Below, piece after piece: positions 23,801 through 35,000 of a stretch of DNA of 64,000 nt. The DNA is from Batrachochytrium dendrobatidis JAM81 (taxonomy: Eukaryota > Chytridiomycota > Chytridiomycetes > Rhizophydiales), in contig NW_006281099.1 in NCBI RefSeq assembly GCF_000203795.2, positions 4,118,532 through 4,182,531 on the forward strand. Direction: 5' to 3'. Both the position numbers and the translations under genes were made by a program. The notes under the pieces are model-generated. The model did no database searches. It had not been told where the DNA came from and saw only the letters and a program-made list of their open reading frames with translations. Position 1 is the first letter of the stretch, and the number at the start of each line of letters is the position of its first letter.

Positions 23801-26404
23801 GTTTGTATCCAGTTGTATAGTTGGTCCATTTAAAAAGCGTTCCTTTAAGAATAGGTGCTTCCTGTGTGCCACGTATAGTAGATGCCGTACCAATCGCCGT
23901 TGGTGACATGGATGATAAATTAAGAGCCTGTATGGGTGTTTGAGAAATAGCTGGTTTACCACAGCATATAGATAGAAACACAAAACGCACAAGAGCTCAA
24001 TTGGAATTAAGAAATGTATAAAACAAGTACAATTGAGGACAAGTAACTACAAGTGGCAGTAAATGATAAGAAATGTAATAATATGTACCATTTTTTAATC
24101 GATCCTTGATTTTATCTTTCTTGCAAAGCTAAAATAGTAAGCATTGACGAATTAGCATATATACGGGTTGAAAAATACGCATTTGTAGTAAAACACTGGA
24201 ATGGAAACCCAGTCAATCCAACATTTCAAAAACTAACATCCAGAGGTTTCTTGCCCTTTTTGTCTTTAACGTTCGGGTCAGCACCCTGGGATAGCGTCCA
24301 GTTGATCAAGATAAGATCATCATTTTTTGCGGCAAAATGCAGAATACTTTGATCCGTAGTTGTATCTATGGGTGCATTGATGTCAATCCACCCCAAAGCC
24401 AAATAAGATCTTGCCCTATCATTATTCATAAATAGATCTATAACACACTGTGATTTTCCATTCAATAGGTGTGATTGGATGGCAGTGATGATCGAGTTGC
24501 AAAAGTCGGTGCGATGTCCTAAATACAACATCAAGAGTGTTGATCCATGTTTCTTTTAATACACATTCGTGGTATATGTTACTTACCTTCAAACAACTCC
24601 ATCACTTTATCATTTTTTGCCATTTCCACTGGAGTTTTTCCATTTGCATTTCTGATCGTATCATCAATATTTGGTACACGAAATAGCATGTCGCTAATAT
24701 CAAGTCGACCTAATCGTGAAGCAATATGCAACGGAGTTTCACCATCGGGTGAATTTTGCATATTGATCCATGTCAGCGAGTTGCTTTTGGTTGCACCGTT
24801 TGATTCAGGCATGCAGAATGTGGCAATGATGTTTTCTACTATGGATTTTTGACATAAAGACAATACTAGATGAAGTGGACTACCATAGGAAGGTGGCGGA
24901 GATCCAATAGCAGGTGGAACCGAAGTTAATCTTAAAATTGCTGCAAGAACAGCATCTAAATTGTTTGTACCCAGAGCATTAACCAGCTGCAAATGCTTGA
25001 CAGAATCTTCAAGCATAGGCTCTATGAATAAACAATGGTATGAAAAGTGTGGATATATCCATAAAAGTCCAATGTCAGATGAATGAGTCGACAATATTGA
25101 TAAATTGAGCAAAAATAAAAAATGCATCCTATTTACAGCCGTATTAATGTAGAGTAAAACACCGAATAATGGAATAAAAATAAAAATTGATCACCATGAG
25201 ATTGAATGATTGCATAAAGCCAACAGTTGCATTCCTGAAACGGATCTTTGTTCTTTAAACTAGAACGCGAATGCATCCAAGATTAGAATACATGAGTTTA
25301 TGCATTCTGATTGGCAACATCACAACAGTTGAACCCAATATCTGGATTGTTGTGAATTTGGTGATCGTACAGTGTATGACTACCAAAAAAACAATTTCAA
25401 CTCAAAGCTGTAGTTTGATTGTATCATATGAACTCTGTGTTTTAAAGGATTGAAAATGCACATTATAGTAGCAAGACAATACATATTGAACCATTATCTA
25501 CTTCAAGGTAAATAGATGGTCATTGCAAGACAAGTACAAGCTGCATTTTACGTGAATACGGCTATAATTAAAGGAGTGCATGAATGGATTGATTCAACAA
25601 GTATAACTAATAGTTAATAAAGACAGTACAAGTACCTTTAGCTGTGTCAATCTGGCCAGGTGGCTTGACAGGATGCTGAGAATCGTGCAGACTGCTGTTA
25701 CTGGCAGACCCATCTGAAAAAAACGACATTCTTGAGCTGGCTCCTCGGACGATATTGCTGGAATATAATGATGTAGATGAAAATGGATGTTTCTGTTCGT
25801 CCTGATTCGAAGGTGACTTTGAGATAGGAGCTAGTGGAGGTAATCCAGACTTTGCAGATGAGCCAGACGAATGCTGTACACTAGTAACACTATTGCTATT
25901 TCTAGTAGTAGAATCAACACTAGTACGTATAGGAGTACTGGATTTTTCAGTAGTAAGACCAATGCCAAAAATCTTGGTCATGGCAATAATATTGAATGAG
26001 TAGCCAGCAGTATATCGATAATTAAACGTCCAGGGAAGTTTTTTAAGCAAATCTGTTTCAAGTCGTGCTGAAACACAAAACTCGATAGTATGATATTTGA
26101 TGGTAGTTGGAATCCTATATCGATATTATATCAATGAAGCATGTCATTGATAAGTGATGTTTTTAAATCTACATTGAAGTTGTGTTGAAAACGCATGCGA
26201 TTCAAGTAATGTTTAATGTTTATTACCAAGTCTGAGATTCAGCTTGTCTTGCTCTACACTTGCATCCACGTAAGATGGTGCACTTTTGTATCTTGCAATG
26301 ATTGTATATTTTGCTTTGGAATATGCGTTGAAATCCAGATATTGAGTTTGACTGTTTTGGTGTTGCCAATCATCCAATGTTGCCCTGTAAATCACACCCA
26401 TCAT
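20832..26404 (-). CDS. OSH1: OSH1/OSH2-type oxysterol-binding protein (ANK-PH-FFAT-like-ORD)
   Basis: Lipid-transfer protein of membrane contact sites (sterol/PI4P exchange). Six exons (minus) join in consistent phase: 26404-26227, 26067-25636, 25021-24587, 24518-24238, 24128-24089 and 23950-20832, giving 1,494 residues. A 40-nt micro-exon encodes LCKKDKIKDRLKN and links the ankyrin part (GADPNVKDKKGKKPLD) to the PH domain (LKGTLFKWTNYTTGYKPRYF). Downstream come an acidic FFAT-like site (DDDEYNGDVFYDAE, non-canonical first position) and the ORD with signature EQVCHHPPIS. Three ankyrin-like repeats are visible in exons 3-4. Intron 2 (614 nt) houses element copy C. Exon 1 overlaps element copy G; if exon 1 is wrong, the protein would start in exon 2 (first Met MTKIFGIG). 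The ANK-PH-ORD order matches yeast Osh1/Osh2. Confidence 0.88.
25137..25563 (+). mobile_element. Inverted-end element copy C in an OSH intron (427 bp)
   Basis: Ends AGCCGTATT (25137-25145) and AATACGGCT (25555-25563) are perfect inverses, with further imperfect pairing inward. The interior has GAACCCAATATCTGGATTG (near 25332-25349), CATATGAACTCTGTG and TTGAACCATTATCTAC. The element lies wholly within OSH intron 2, opposite to the gene's transcription. Confidence 0.75.
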
Positions 26405-26470
26405 TCCACAAGACTGGCTGTTATGTATTTTGACATTGTTACTCAATGTACCATTTTGCGTGAATACAAG
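26259..26470 (-). mobile_element. Compact element copy G overlapping OSH exon 1
   Basis: Ends CTTGCATCCACGTAAGATGG (from 26259) and the inverse of CCATTTTGCGTGAATACAAG (to 26470) pair with a few mismatches, as inverted terminal repeats. Reading on the minus strand, five family anchors occur in the order of the long copies: AACAGCCAGTCT, CATTGGATGATTG, GATTGGCAACA...CAATATCTGGATT, TCATTGCAAGA and CTTACGTGGATGC. One 41-nt block matches copy C at about 35 of 41 positions. It appears to be an internally deleted, diverged copy. Confidence 0.6.
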
Positions 26471-26761
26471 TGTAAAAGAGTAGTTCAATATTTATTGTAA
26501 ACTCGATAAAAATCAGATTCAAAACAATTCAGATGAAATAACAAAAACTAAATGAATCAAAATGATAAAGGCAGTAAATAAAAACTATAACCACAAAGGC
26601 AAGCGAGTTATAAATTGTCAAGTGTTTGAGTAGCTAACAACAGGTATTTCTTAAAGTACTTTAAATCATGTCAAGTTTATCTTCAAGATTGTCCAAAAAC
26701 AGTAAATGAGCAAGTAAAATATGTAAAAGTAAGCTCATTGTGTTTGTGCGACTGGAAAACG
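26471..26761. other. Intergenic gap upstream of OSH
   Basis: About 290 nt between element G and the stop of the methyltransferase/ATP-grasp gene (tandem on the minus strand). AT-rich; nothing recognisable. Confidence 0.45.
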
Positions 26762-29643
26762 TCAAATTAACGAACGCTGAATACGTGTCCAAGAGACTTG
26801 AATGATCATACGAAGCATGTCCTTGTATTCAATTCCATCAAGCTTGGCCATATAAGCAAGTTTACCATCCCAACACCAGCCAGGATTAGGATTGACTTCC
26901 AACAGTTTAATTGTGCCGCCAAGTCCGTCTTTGTTGTCTCCAGTACCAACATCACTTCTAAAGTCAAATCGGGCATAATCGCGACAGCCAAATCGTTTCC
27001 AGAGAACAACGCATGCCTTTCGAAGATCATTGTCTACCTCTGCACTAAGATTTGCGGCAACGTAAGATATATCGGACCAGTACGGACTGCTAGGATCCCA
27101 TTTAGATTCATATCCAAGAATTGGTTCAAGCTGCTTTTCGACTATCTTGGAGTAATCAACTTTGAGTGTAGGGAAAAAATGGAATCCTGTTTCTGAGTTT
27201 CCAACCATTCCAATACCGTACTCTGTGCCTGTCAAATACTCTTGTACAAGTACATCGCGAATGCCGATGCCAGAAAGCTCGTCCATATAAGATGCAAGCT
27301 CAGCTTTGTTGTGGATGATGGAGCGACTGGTAATACCAAGAGAATTATCACCCTTGATGGGTTTAATAAAAGCAGGGTATAGGATTTGCTCGCGAATCAG
27401 CTGGTCAACCTTGTTGAGATCAGCAACAGCCGAGGTAGCTACATCGCTCAGATATGTCATTTCCCGTGGAGTAGGCACACCAAGGGTTCTAGCAGTACTA
27501 TTGACCAGTCCCTTGTCATAGCAAATGGTCAAACAGTTGGGTCCAGCTCCAGAGTATTGTATGTTGGCCATATCGAGAAGTGCAGGAATGTGCATCTCTT
27601 TGAGCGCGTCATTCTGATACCCTTCATCGCAAAAGTTGAGGACAAACGATACCGACTTTTCAGACAATGTGTGCACAAGATCTTTATGAGTATCGATAAT
27701 TTCAAGTTGCTCGTCAGAATATCCAATATCATAGAGTGCTTTAACAAGTTGTTTTCTTGTTTCAATATCCTCCTGATTCCATGTGTCGCCGAGCTTTCCA
27801 ACACACGGCATAGACGTATCCCCCATGAGAACGATTGCCTTTTCAAGTAAAAAATTGGATTCGTTGTCACCAAGAATAGCAATGGCATCTAGATTTCTCG
27901 CCAGCTGATCAACGCTCAAAACAGGATGCTCTCGAGCTTCAGAAGTAACAGTCGTGGCACTGGCTCCAATGCTAGATGCATCGTCATTAGATGGAATGAA
28001 TCCTGATGCAGTTGTATCATCTTCGACAGCCACGTCAAGATCGAGGGCAGTATAGTCACTGCAAACACCCGATCTGGGTTTGAAGGCAGTAACCAGCATA
28101 CGCTGTGCCATCATACCCAGATCCTCCTTTCTTTTGCTGAGATCATAGCCAATGGTTACTATGCCGTTGTCTGCAAACTCTTTACCTTCAGGATCAACAG
28201 ACATTCCAGCCTCGACAAAAAGCTGCTGAAGCTCAGTCTTGGAATACAGACGCTCTTGATAAAACTGATCGCGCACAACACCCTTGCTGGACACAGTGAT
28301 AATTTCACGAGAAATAAGTCGGAGTCTATCCTCACTCAGCTGACGCTCACGACACACAAATGTAGTATCGTCAATCCATTCCCAGCTGTGTTCAGCAAAA
28401 TTATTGCGCATGAATTCTCCATCTGTAAGATCCACTACAACACGACCACCAGGAGCAAGAACACGTTTGATTTCAGCCAGTACAGCACGATCACCGTCCT
28501 CGTTGGAAAAGTAGCCAAATGAATTGCCCATAACTAGTACCAAATCAAAGGTGTCTTCAGAGTATGGAATTTGGCGACAGTCGCCAACGGTGAAAAAGCT
28601 CTGGGTAGTAACGCTTTGAAAGGAAGCACGCTCTTGAGCAAGCGAGATAAGATAGGAGGACTGGTCGTGTCCATGGACAAAAAGATGAGGATACTCTTTG
28701 ACTAGATGAAGCGAGTGACGTCCCTGACCACAACAAAGGTCAAGAATACGAGCAGGTTTTTCTATAGCATTTTAGTGTTGAAAATAAGGTATGTTGACCA
28801 GTTCCAAAAAGAGTAGCGAATAGAATGCATCAAGAAAAAATAAGAGATCAAGTCCGTGGTATCAACATCAAACAAAAGATATGAGGGGGTTTGACAAAGT
28901 GTGATTTAATTGGCACAATCAGCAAAGAAATAAAATCATTTGATCACCGAATTCAAGCAATCACACAGTCCGTCAATAAGCATAATATAAATACATGGAA
29001 ATTATTACGCCAAGGTTTACATTCCAAGCATTCACAATCGGCAGTTCGATTGGATTTGCGGATGGTTGCAAAATCGTCATATTTGAATTAATGTGAGAGT
29101 ATATTCAAAAGCATATAGTTAGTTATTGATTGAGCATGCATCAAGTGATTTGAGAGATGGAAAGCATATGCATGCAAGAGATATAATCTACTCTGGTTTA
29201 AACCGAGTCTGCAGCCCAGCCGCTAGCATAGCAGCATCAAAATTGAACTAAAACAAAGTGTATTATTTACCTTGAGAAATGCGGCCATCGCTACTGTCAG
29301 GTTGACTTCCTCGAAGAATAATCTGCTTGATTTCAGGCATAGCTTCCAGTAAAGCAATCTCGCCTTTAGTAATATCAGGATCTTCTACCACATCGCCGTC
29401 TGTTTTTAGATACATGGCATCTGCAAATACAGACTTCCACCATTGAGCAGGAACCATGGACTCGAGGTTTTTGACTCGTCCATAGCACGCAGGAGGTTTT
29501 TTTGCGCGGACGTTTTCCATGTGCGGAGTAGCAGCTTTTACTAATGAGATGGACGACTTCATCAGCGTATCTATATCACCCCGCCATTGGGGAGGAGGTT
29601 GGTCTTTGGTCAAATTTTTAGCATAAGCGAACTGTGCTGACAT
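26762..29643 (-). CDS. SAM methyltransferase fused to D-Ala-D-Ala-ligase-like ATP-grasp enzyme
   Basis: Two exons, 29643-29271 and 28761-26762, encode 790 residues. An N-terminal helical part (QWWKSVFADAMYLKTDGDVVE) leads into a class I methyltransferase: motif I LDLCCGQGRHSLHL just after the splice, then GDCRQIP, LVLVMGNSFGYF and PGGRVVVDLTDG. After a linker near residue 330 comes a D-Ala-D-Ala-ligase-like half: AILGDNESN at its start, then FIKPIKGDNSLGI, VQEYLTGTEYGIGM and the metal-binding LLEVNPNPGWCWDG. The family ligates a carboxylate to an amine with ATP; the substrate here cannot be predicted. Fungi do not make peptidoglycan, so a role in amino-acid-derived small-molecule synthesis is more likely than in a cell wall. 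The 509-nt intron has no visible feature. A bacterial origin is possible but not shown. Confidence 0.85.
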
Positions 29644-32003
29644 TTTAGAGTGAATAAACTGCAGACTAGATTAAAATTTGATGGGCTAGTAGGCAGATAA
29701 AGCTTTTTGAAAAGAGCAAGATGAGATACAAAGTGCCAGATTAGGCGGGATGGAGGTTAGCTTTATACGAAAAACCTTGTGGATTATACTGTTTTGAAAA
29801 AAAGTAGAGTTTGGAATCGTATGCTAGATTATATATGTTTAAGAGGTAGTCAGTTTGACAAAGTAACTAGACTAGGAACCTTTTTGCGAGTAATGTAATT
29901 ATGCAACTTTAGATCCGACACGTTTTGGATATAATGCAGACAGACAATAGTGATCAAAGTGGCAGTGCAGAAAAGCTTCAATGGGCGGATAAAACAGCAA
30001 ACAGTTGACTTTCAATACTAGATCTGTCGAGTATGGAGTCAGGACAGTAGTGTTTTGCAAGGTTTGACTTTACCTTTAGTATAGTACAGTTTATGTTTAA
30101 AATGGAGCGGAAGCAAAATGATCAAAAATAGCAAGGGTTGATCAAAAGAGTAGACTAAAAATACAATATATTGGCAGGTAGCTAATGGTCGACTGTCAGA
30201 CAAACAGAGGGAAGGCAGATTCTAGACCGAGCTGCAAGTGGCCGAATCACAACATTATTACACGCGCAAACGACATTCTTGTTCAGCCCTGTGCCCAAGC
30301 TGGTTTGTTGTTGGTCCAAATGCTTATCCTCGTCAGTCGCTGTCATGTACCCTGTATTTTAGATTGTCTATTGTCGAGTACTTTCTGTGTTGCTATCCAC
30401 TCAGCCCCTGCTGATTTTACATTTCTTATACTGAATATCCAGTATCTAAGCCAGTTTACATTATCAGTTACGATCGATAATGCGAGTCTTATGTAATATC
30501 ATATTTAGCTCGATCCTCGTTCAAAGAATATGCATCATCAGCTCAATAACACCACTTTTAGACTTTGATCCTACTTGCTTAATCCATGTTCAATCAAGAG
30601 TTTTGCCTAGACTATTTTGGTGCTGAGCACTCAAATTCTGGCTTTACAGTGGTCTTGCAATTAGCATTACATAAATCGACATTTGTTTTCAATAGTAATT
30701 GTTTGCAAGTGTATTACAGTGTATGATGGGTTTTGAAAAGTCTAGTTATTCTGTGCTTACGGATTGAAAGACTATTATTATGGCTATATAGTGGGATACT
30801 GCACACCCAAATACTTGGTTTGCTTGGATACTGTTATTACTCGACATGAATATAGATAGATTCTGGGGTTTCCAAGCCATTATCAGATACAAGATATAGT
30901 ACTATGCACATGGTCGCTTTACAGCTGGAGTCAAAGAGCATGAGAACAGGCAAAATAATTGGTTAGTGAAGACACTTTCTCCATTGATGAGATGGGCTGA
31001 GTTCACGTAGAATTCATTCAATCATGCGGGCTATCCTTGGATCTTTGGGCGTTGAATCAGATCTTGAATCTGTCGTCTGATTCCAAGTTGCACCAACCTC
31101 ATCTTGTGCTTGAGAATGAAAACCCCATTTGAACAAGATTGCTGTATAGATGATATAGAAAACCGTAGATTGGCTCAAGCCAATTCTGTTCAAAACCCAT
31201 CATCTCACAAGTAATGATATTGCTCACATGCTGCGCAATCTTGTTTCAGAATGTCGCTAGTTTTACCGAGTCTGTTTATTTGATTCAAAGATGTCCTTTT
31301 GTGTGTAATATGTTATCTGCAGATGTCAATAGTGTGCCTGCTGATCCTTATTTCAGGCCCATCAACATGCCTACTTAGTCTCGCAATTCTGCTCCATATC
31401 TACACGCCCATCTATTGTACGAGAATGAAAACCGCCACTTGTTCGTTTTGCGTCGAAATGAGTGATCTCAGGCTTTACTGGTCGTGATTGTCGTTTGCTC
31501 AAGCATGTAGCCTATCGATGGAGCGTTTATACGCTAATCCAAACCAATCGTGCAGGTTGACGTATGGACAACTTTTGTTTTTGAGATGCTGTCAGTGTTT
31601 CCAAAGCATTTATGGTTTACTTGAAAGAACAAGAAATATTATTTTGCACATTCTCATCCCTCGAGTTCTTGGCTATAGTCCAGCTATAGATTGAAAGACG
31701 ATTGTGTCTGGTGTGCCTGAAATTATTCCGAGTGAATGTCTATATTTTAGTGCTATTGATAACTATGGTCAATCGACTACCCAACATGGAATATAATATA
31801 TTTGAGTGTAGGGGTTTATTGAGTTTTATAATATCTAGCTTGTCAAATAGGATATTTTCGACACGTAACAATGTTTCAACCTGGATATATATTATACAGA
31901 TATCTGTAACAATGTCAATAGCATCAGTTCAGCACGGGTAATGAACACTGACTATGCTTAAGAATATGAGACTAACGAATATATTGGTATTAAGTAGTCA
32001 ATA
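29644..32003. other. 2.36-kb region without a supported gene
   Basis: Only scattered short ORFs with no recognisable motifs and no plausible splicing. GTTCACGTAGAAT near 31005 resembles the element end, and GAGAATGAAAACC occurs twice (about 31115 and 31421), so decayed repeats are likely. The right side is the CFAP57 promoter and the left side the promoter of the methyltransferase/ATP-grasp gene. Confidence 0.5.
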
Positions 32004-35000
32004 ATGGACTTATTCCAAATTAGCCACATCGAGTATTGTGGTTGTTTTACTAACATTATGAATACTGCGTGCATTCAACTCACAGATATGTCTTTGGTAT
32101 CACGAATGATATTCCTGACAACATATACTATGTTGAAGAAAATACTATCATGTATCCTGCGGGAAGCAATATTATCAGTATGTTATCTGTAGCATCAATA
32201 GATATTGCCAAAACATCACTTGTATACTGACTCTTTGAATCGCATTGCACTAGTAAACAACATTGAACAAAAAGCACAGCGTTTCATTCCCATATCCGAG
32301 TCTGGAAATGGAATATCTGCCGTGACAGTATCATCTGATAAGCATGTATTTGCAGTCGCTGAAAGGTCTGCTCAGCCAACCATTCATGTTTACGACCTCC
32401 ACAATTATCGGAAAAGAAGACAGTTGGTGGCTTTTGAAACAGCTCAGGGCAAGGTAATAGCTTAAAGTTTAAATAGTCTAAATTTAGTATCGTTCAACTG
32501 TATAGGCACCATTCAAATGGTTATGCTGAATAGCAATATCGTGATTGGCACTGACACTGCCAATTCCACCATTTCTTGATTACATCTGCCTTTTAGGAAT
32601 TTACATCGCTGTCTTTTTCAATCGACTCAAAATATCTAGCGGCACAGCTATCTGCACCAGATTGGATTTTGCACTATTATGCTTGGGAAAAGGGAAAACC
32701 AATTGCCGTAATTTCGGCATCACCGTCGCCAGATAAAGCTGTCAATCAAGTGACTATCAATCCATTTGATGGAACTGAATTTTGTGTTACCGGCCAAGGA
32801 TTTGCAACGATATATAGATATGCAGAAGGTGTTTTGCGTCCTCTACCTTTAAAGCTACCAGAATATGTATGTAAAACAACAGTCTATTGAATTGATTTCA
32901 AGTCATGAGATAATAAGACAAATGTTGGCAACTTATCAAATATGAATGGCTGTATTAGAACTATGTGTGCCATTGCTGGATGACGACCGATTGCATCATT
33001 ATTGGAAGTCAAGAGGGATATATATTCATGATCCGCAACGAGGAAAAGGTCCAAGAAACCGCGTTTTCTAATTGCAGTCCCATAGCTACTCTACAAAGCA
33101 TGAAGCAAGGCTTTGCTGTTGGAGGATCCGGTGGATTTGTATCGCTATACGACTTTACTTCTTCTGACTGGTCAAATTTTGATTTGGTTCGAAAAATTCC
33201 GCTTCCTGATGCTAGCTTGAAGGTTACGGCAATGGCATCAACTACTTCTGAAGGAACTCTTCTTGTGGAAGTGGATACTAATCAGATTTTAAAAATCGGA
33301 CTGACTGCATCGGATTTAGCAAAAGTATGCCTTGACTCGATTATCAAGTTTATATTATTTGAATGGTCTATCAAGCCTTGGATTTGATATAACCTGTAAT
33401 GATTCTAACCTCTCAATAATCTATATTTTTACAATTCTGGATCGAATAGACAGATGATCTTAAATTTGATGTTTTTTTGGAAGCATATCATTACGGACCG
33501 GTGACTGGTCTTGATCTTTGCATTAGAAAGCCTCTTATTGTGACATGCAGTTCAGATAAATCCATTCGTATTTGGAACTACCAGACCGGTACTTGCGAGT
33601 TTCAAAAATTCTTTAGCGAAGAAGCTCACTCAGTTGCCTTGCATCCTTCAGGGTTATATTTACTTGCTGGGTTTAGTGACAAGCTGAGATTGATGAATGT
33701 TCTTATGGATGATTTGCGTCCAGTTCGCGAATTTGGCATACGCGCATGCAAAGAGGTAACTAGAATACATGGTCTAGTGTTCAGATATGCTATATGATCA
33801 TACTTTTCAATTTTTGTTTCAACTATACAAAATCTACATATATCGTTATATCAATTTAAATTGTTTCAAATGTCATATTGTATATATACAAATTTACCAG
33901 TGTCACTTTTCAAATGGGGGCCACTCCTTTGCAGCTGCACACGGCAATATCATTCAGATCTTTTCTACATGGACATATGACAATATCGATAATCTAAAGG
34001 GACACAATGGAAAGGTTAAATCGTTGTATTGGACTCCTGACGATCAATCTCTTGTATCAGCTGGAACAGATGGAGCAGTGTATACCTGGAACATTCGACA
34101 GTTAAAGCGCGAGCATGAGCATATTCTCAAAGCATGCAGTTATAATAGTGCAGTGTGTTCTCCTAACGGAAAAATCGTATATGCTGTAGGATCTGATAAA
34201 TACATCAAGGTATATTGTGTATCGACTATTTTAAAATCTGAAATTAAAATCTGACGCAGAGTAAATATTTATATTGACTGTTTATAGGAAATTACTGAAT
34301 CTACAGTCACCAAAGAGTTTGAATCAGATATAGTTCCTTCACAGATTGCCATTTCCAACTCTGGAAGAATGCTGTTTGTAGGCAAGTTTTGATGTGATTA
34401 TAATCATTGCAGTTGAAAATCAACCCTCACAAAGTATTTCTTAGGTTCGTCCACTGGAACCATCCGAACTTTAAAATTTCCATTTGGTGACCATTGCGAT
34501 TACCAAGAGCATCAAGCACATTCCGCACCGATTACAAAGATGCGTGTATCGTATGATGATCAGTTTTTGTTTTCGACATCAGAAGATGGATGTGTATATA
34601 TGTTTCGAATTGCAGACAAGGATGAGCGTAATGGGCTCAAGAAAGAAAAAGCTATATTGTTTGCAGACGAGGTAGACTTTAATTGATATATCAAGCTATT
34701 GTTTTTATCTAGTCAAAAGCATTGTCAAATCGAGAGTATTAAGCTTTTATTGGTCATTTAGATACTTATAACCAAGTCAGATCTGGAAGAAAAGACAGTG
34801 CTTATGGCTGAACTACAGCGTAATCTGGATGAGCTTAAACTGGAGCATGAATACCAGCTTAGACTAAAAGACATGAATTTTAACGAAAAGCTAAAAGAAA
34901 TTACTGAAAAGTATTCTCAAGAAATCGAAGCACTTAAAATCTCGACTTCAATGCTTCGGACAGAAAAAGAAAAGGAAGATGTGAAGCATCAAGAGTATTT

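Noticed and set aside
20832..26404. Reading the ankyrin part and the PH-ORD part as two genes
   Set aside because: Six exons including a 40-nt micro-exon close in phase to an exact codon number and give the known ANK-PH-ORD order.
30185..30496. 103-codon + strand ORF in the 2.4-kb gap
   Set aside because: No motif, no splice partners, low coding character; probably chance.
32205..32465. Starting CFAP57 exon 3 at the ATG-like position in IAKTSL/MPKHHL text near 32205
   Set aside because: The 32178-32253 intron gives NIIINNIEQKAQRF, which aligns with the family; the longer text is intron.
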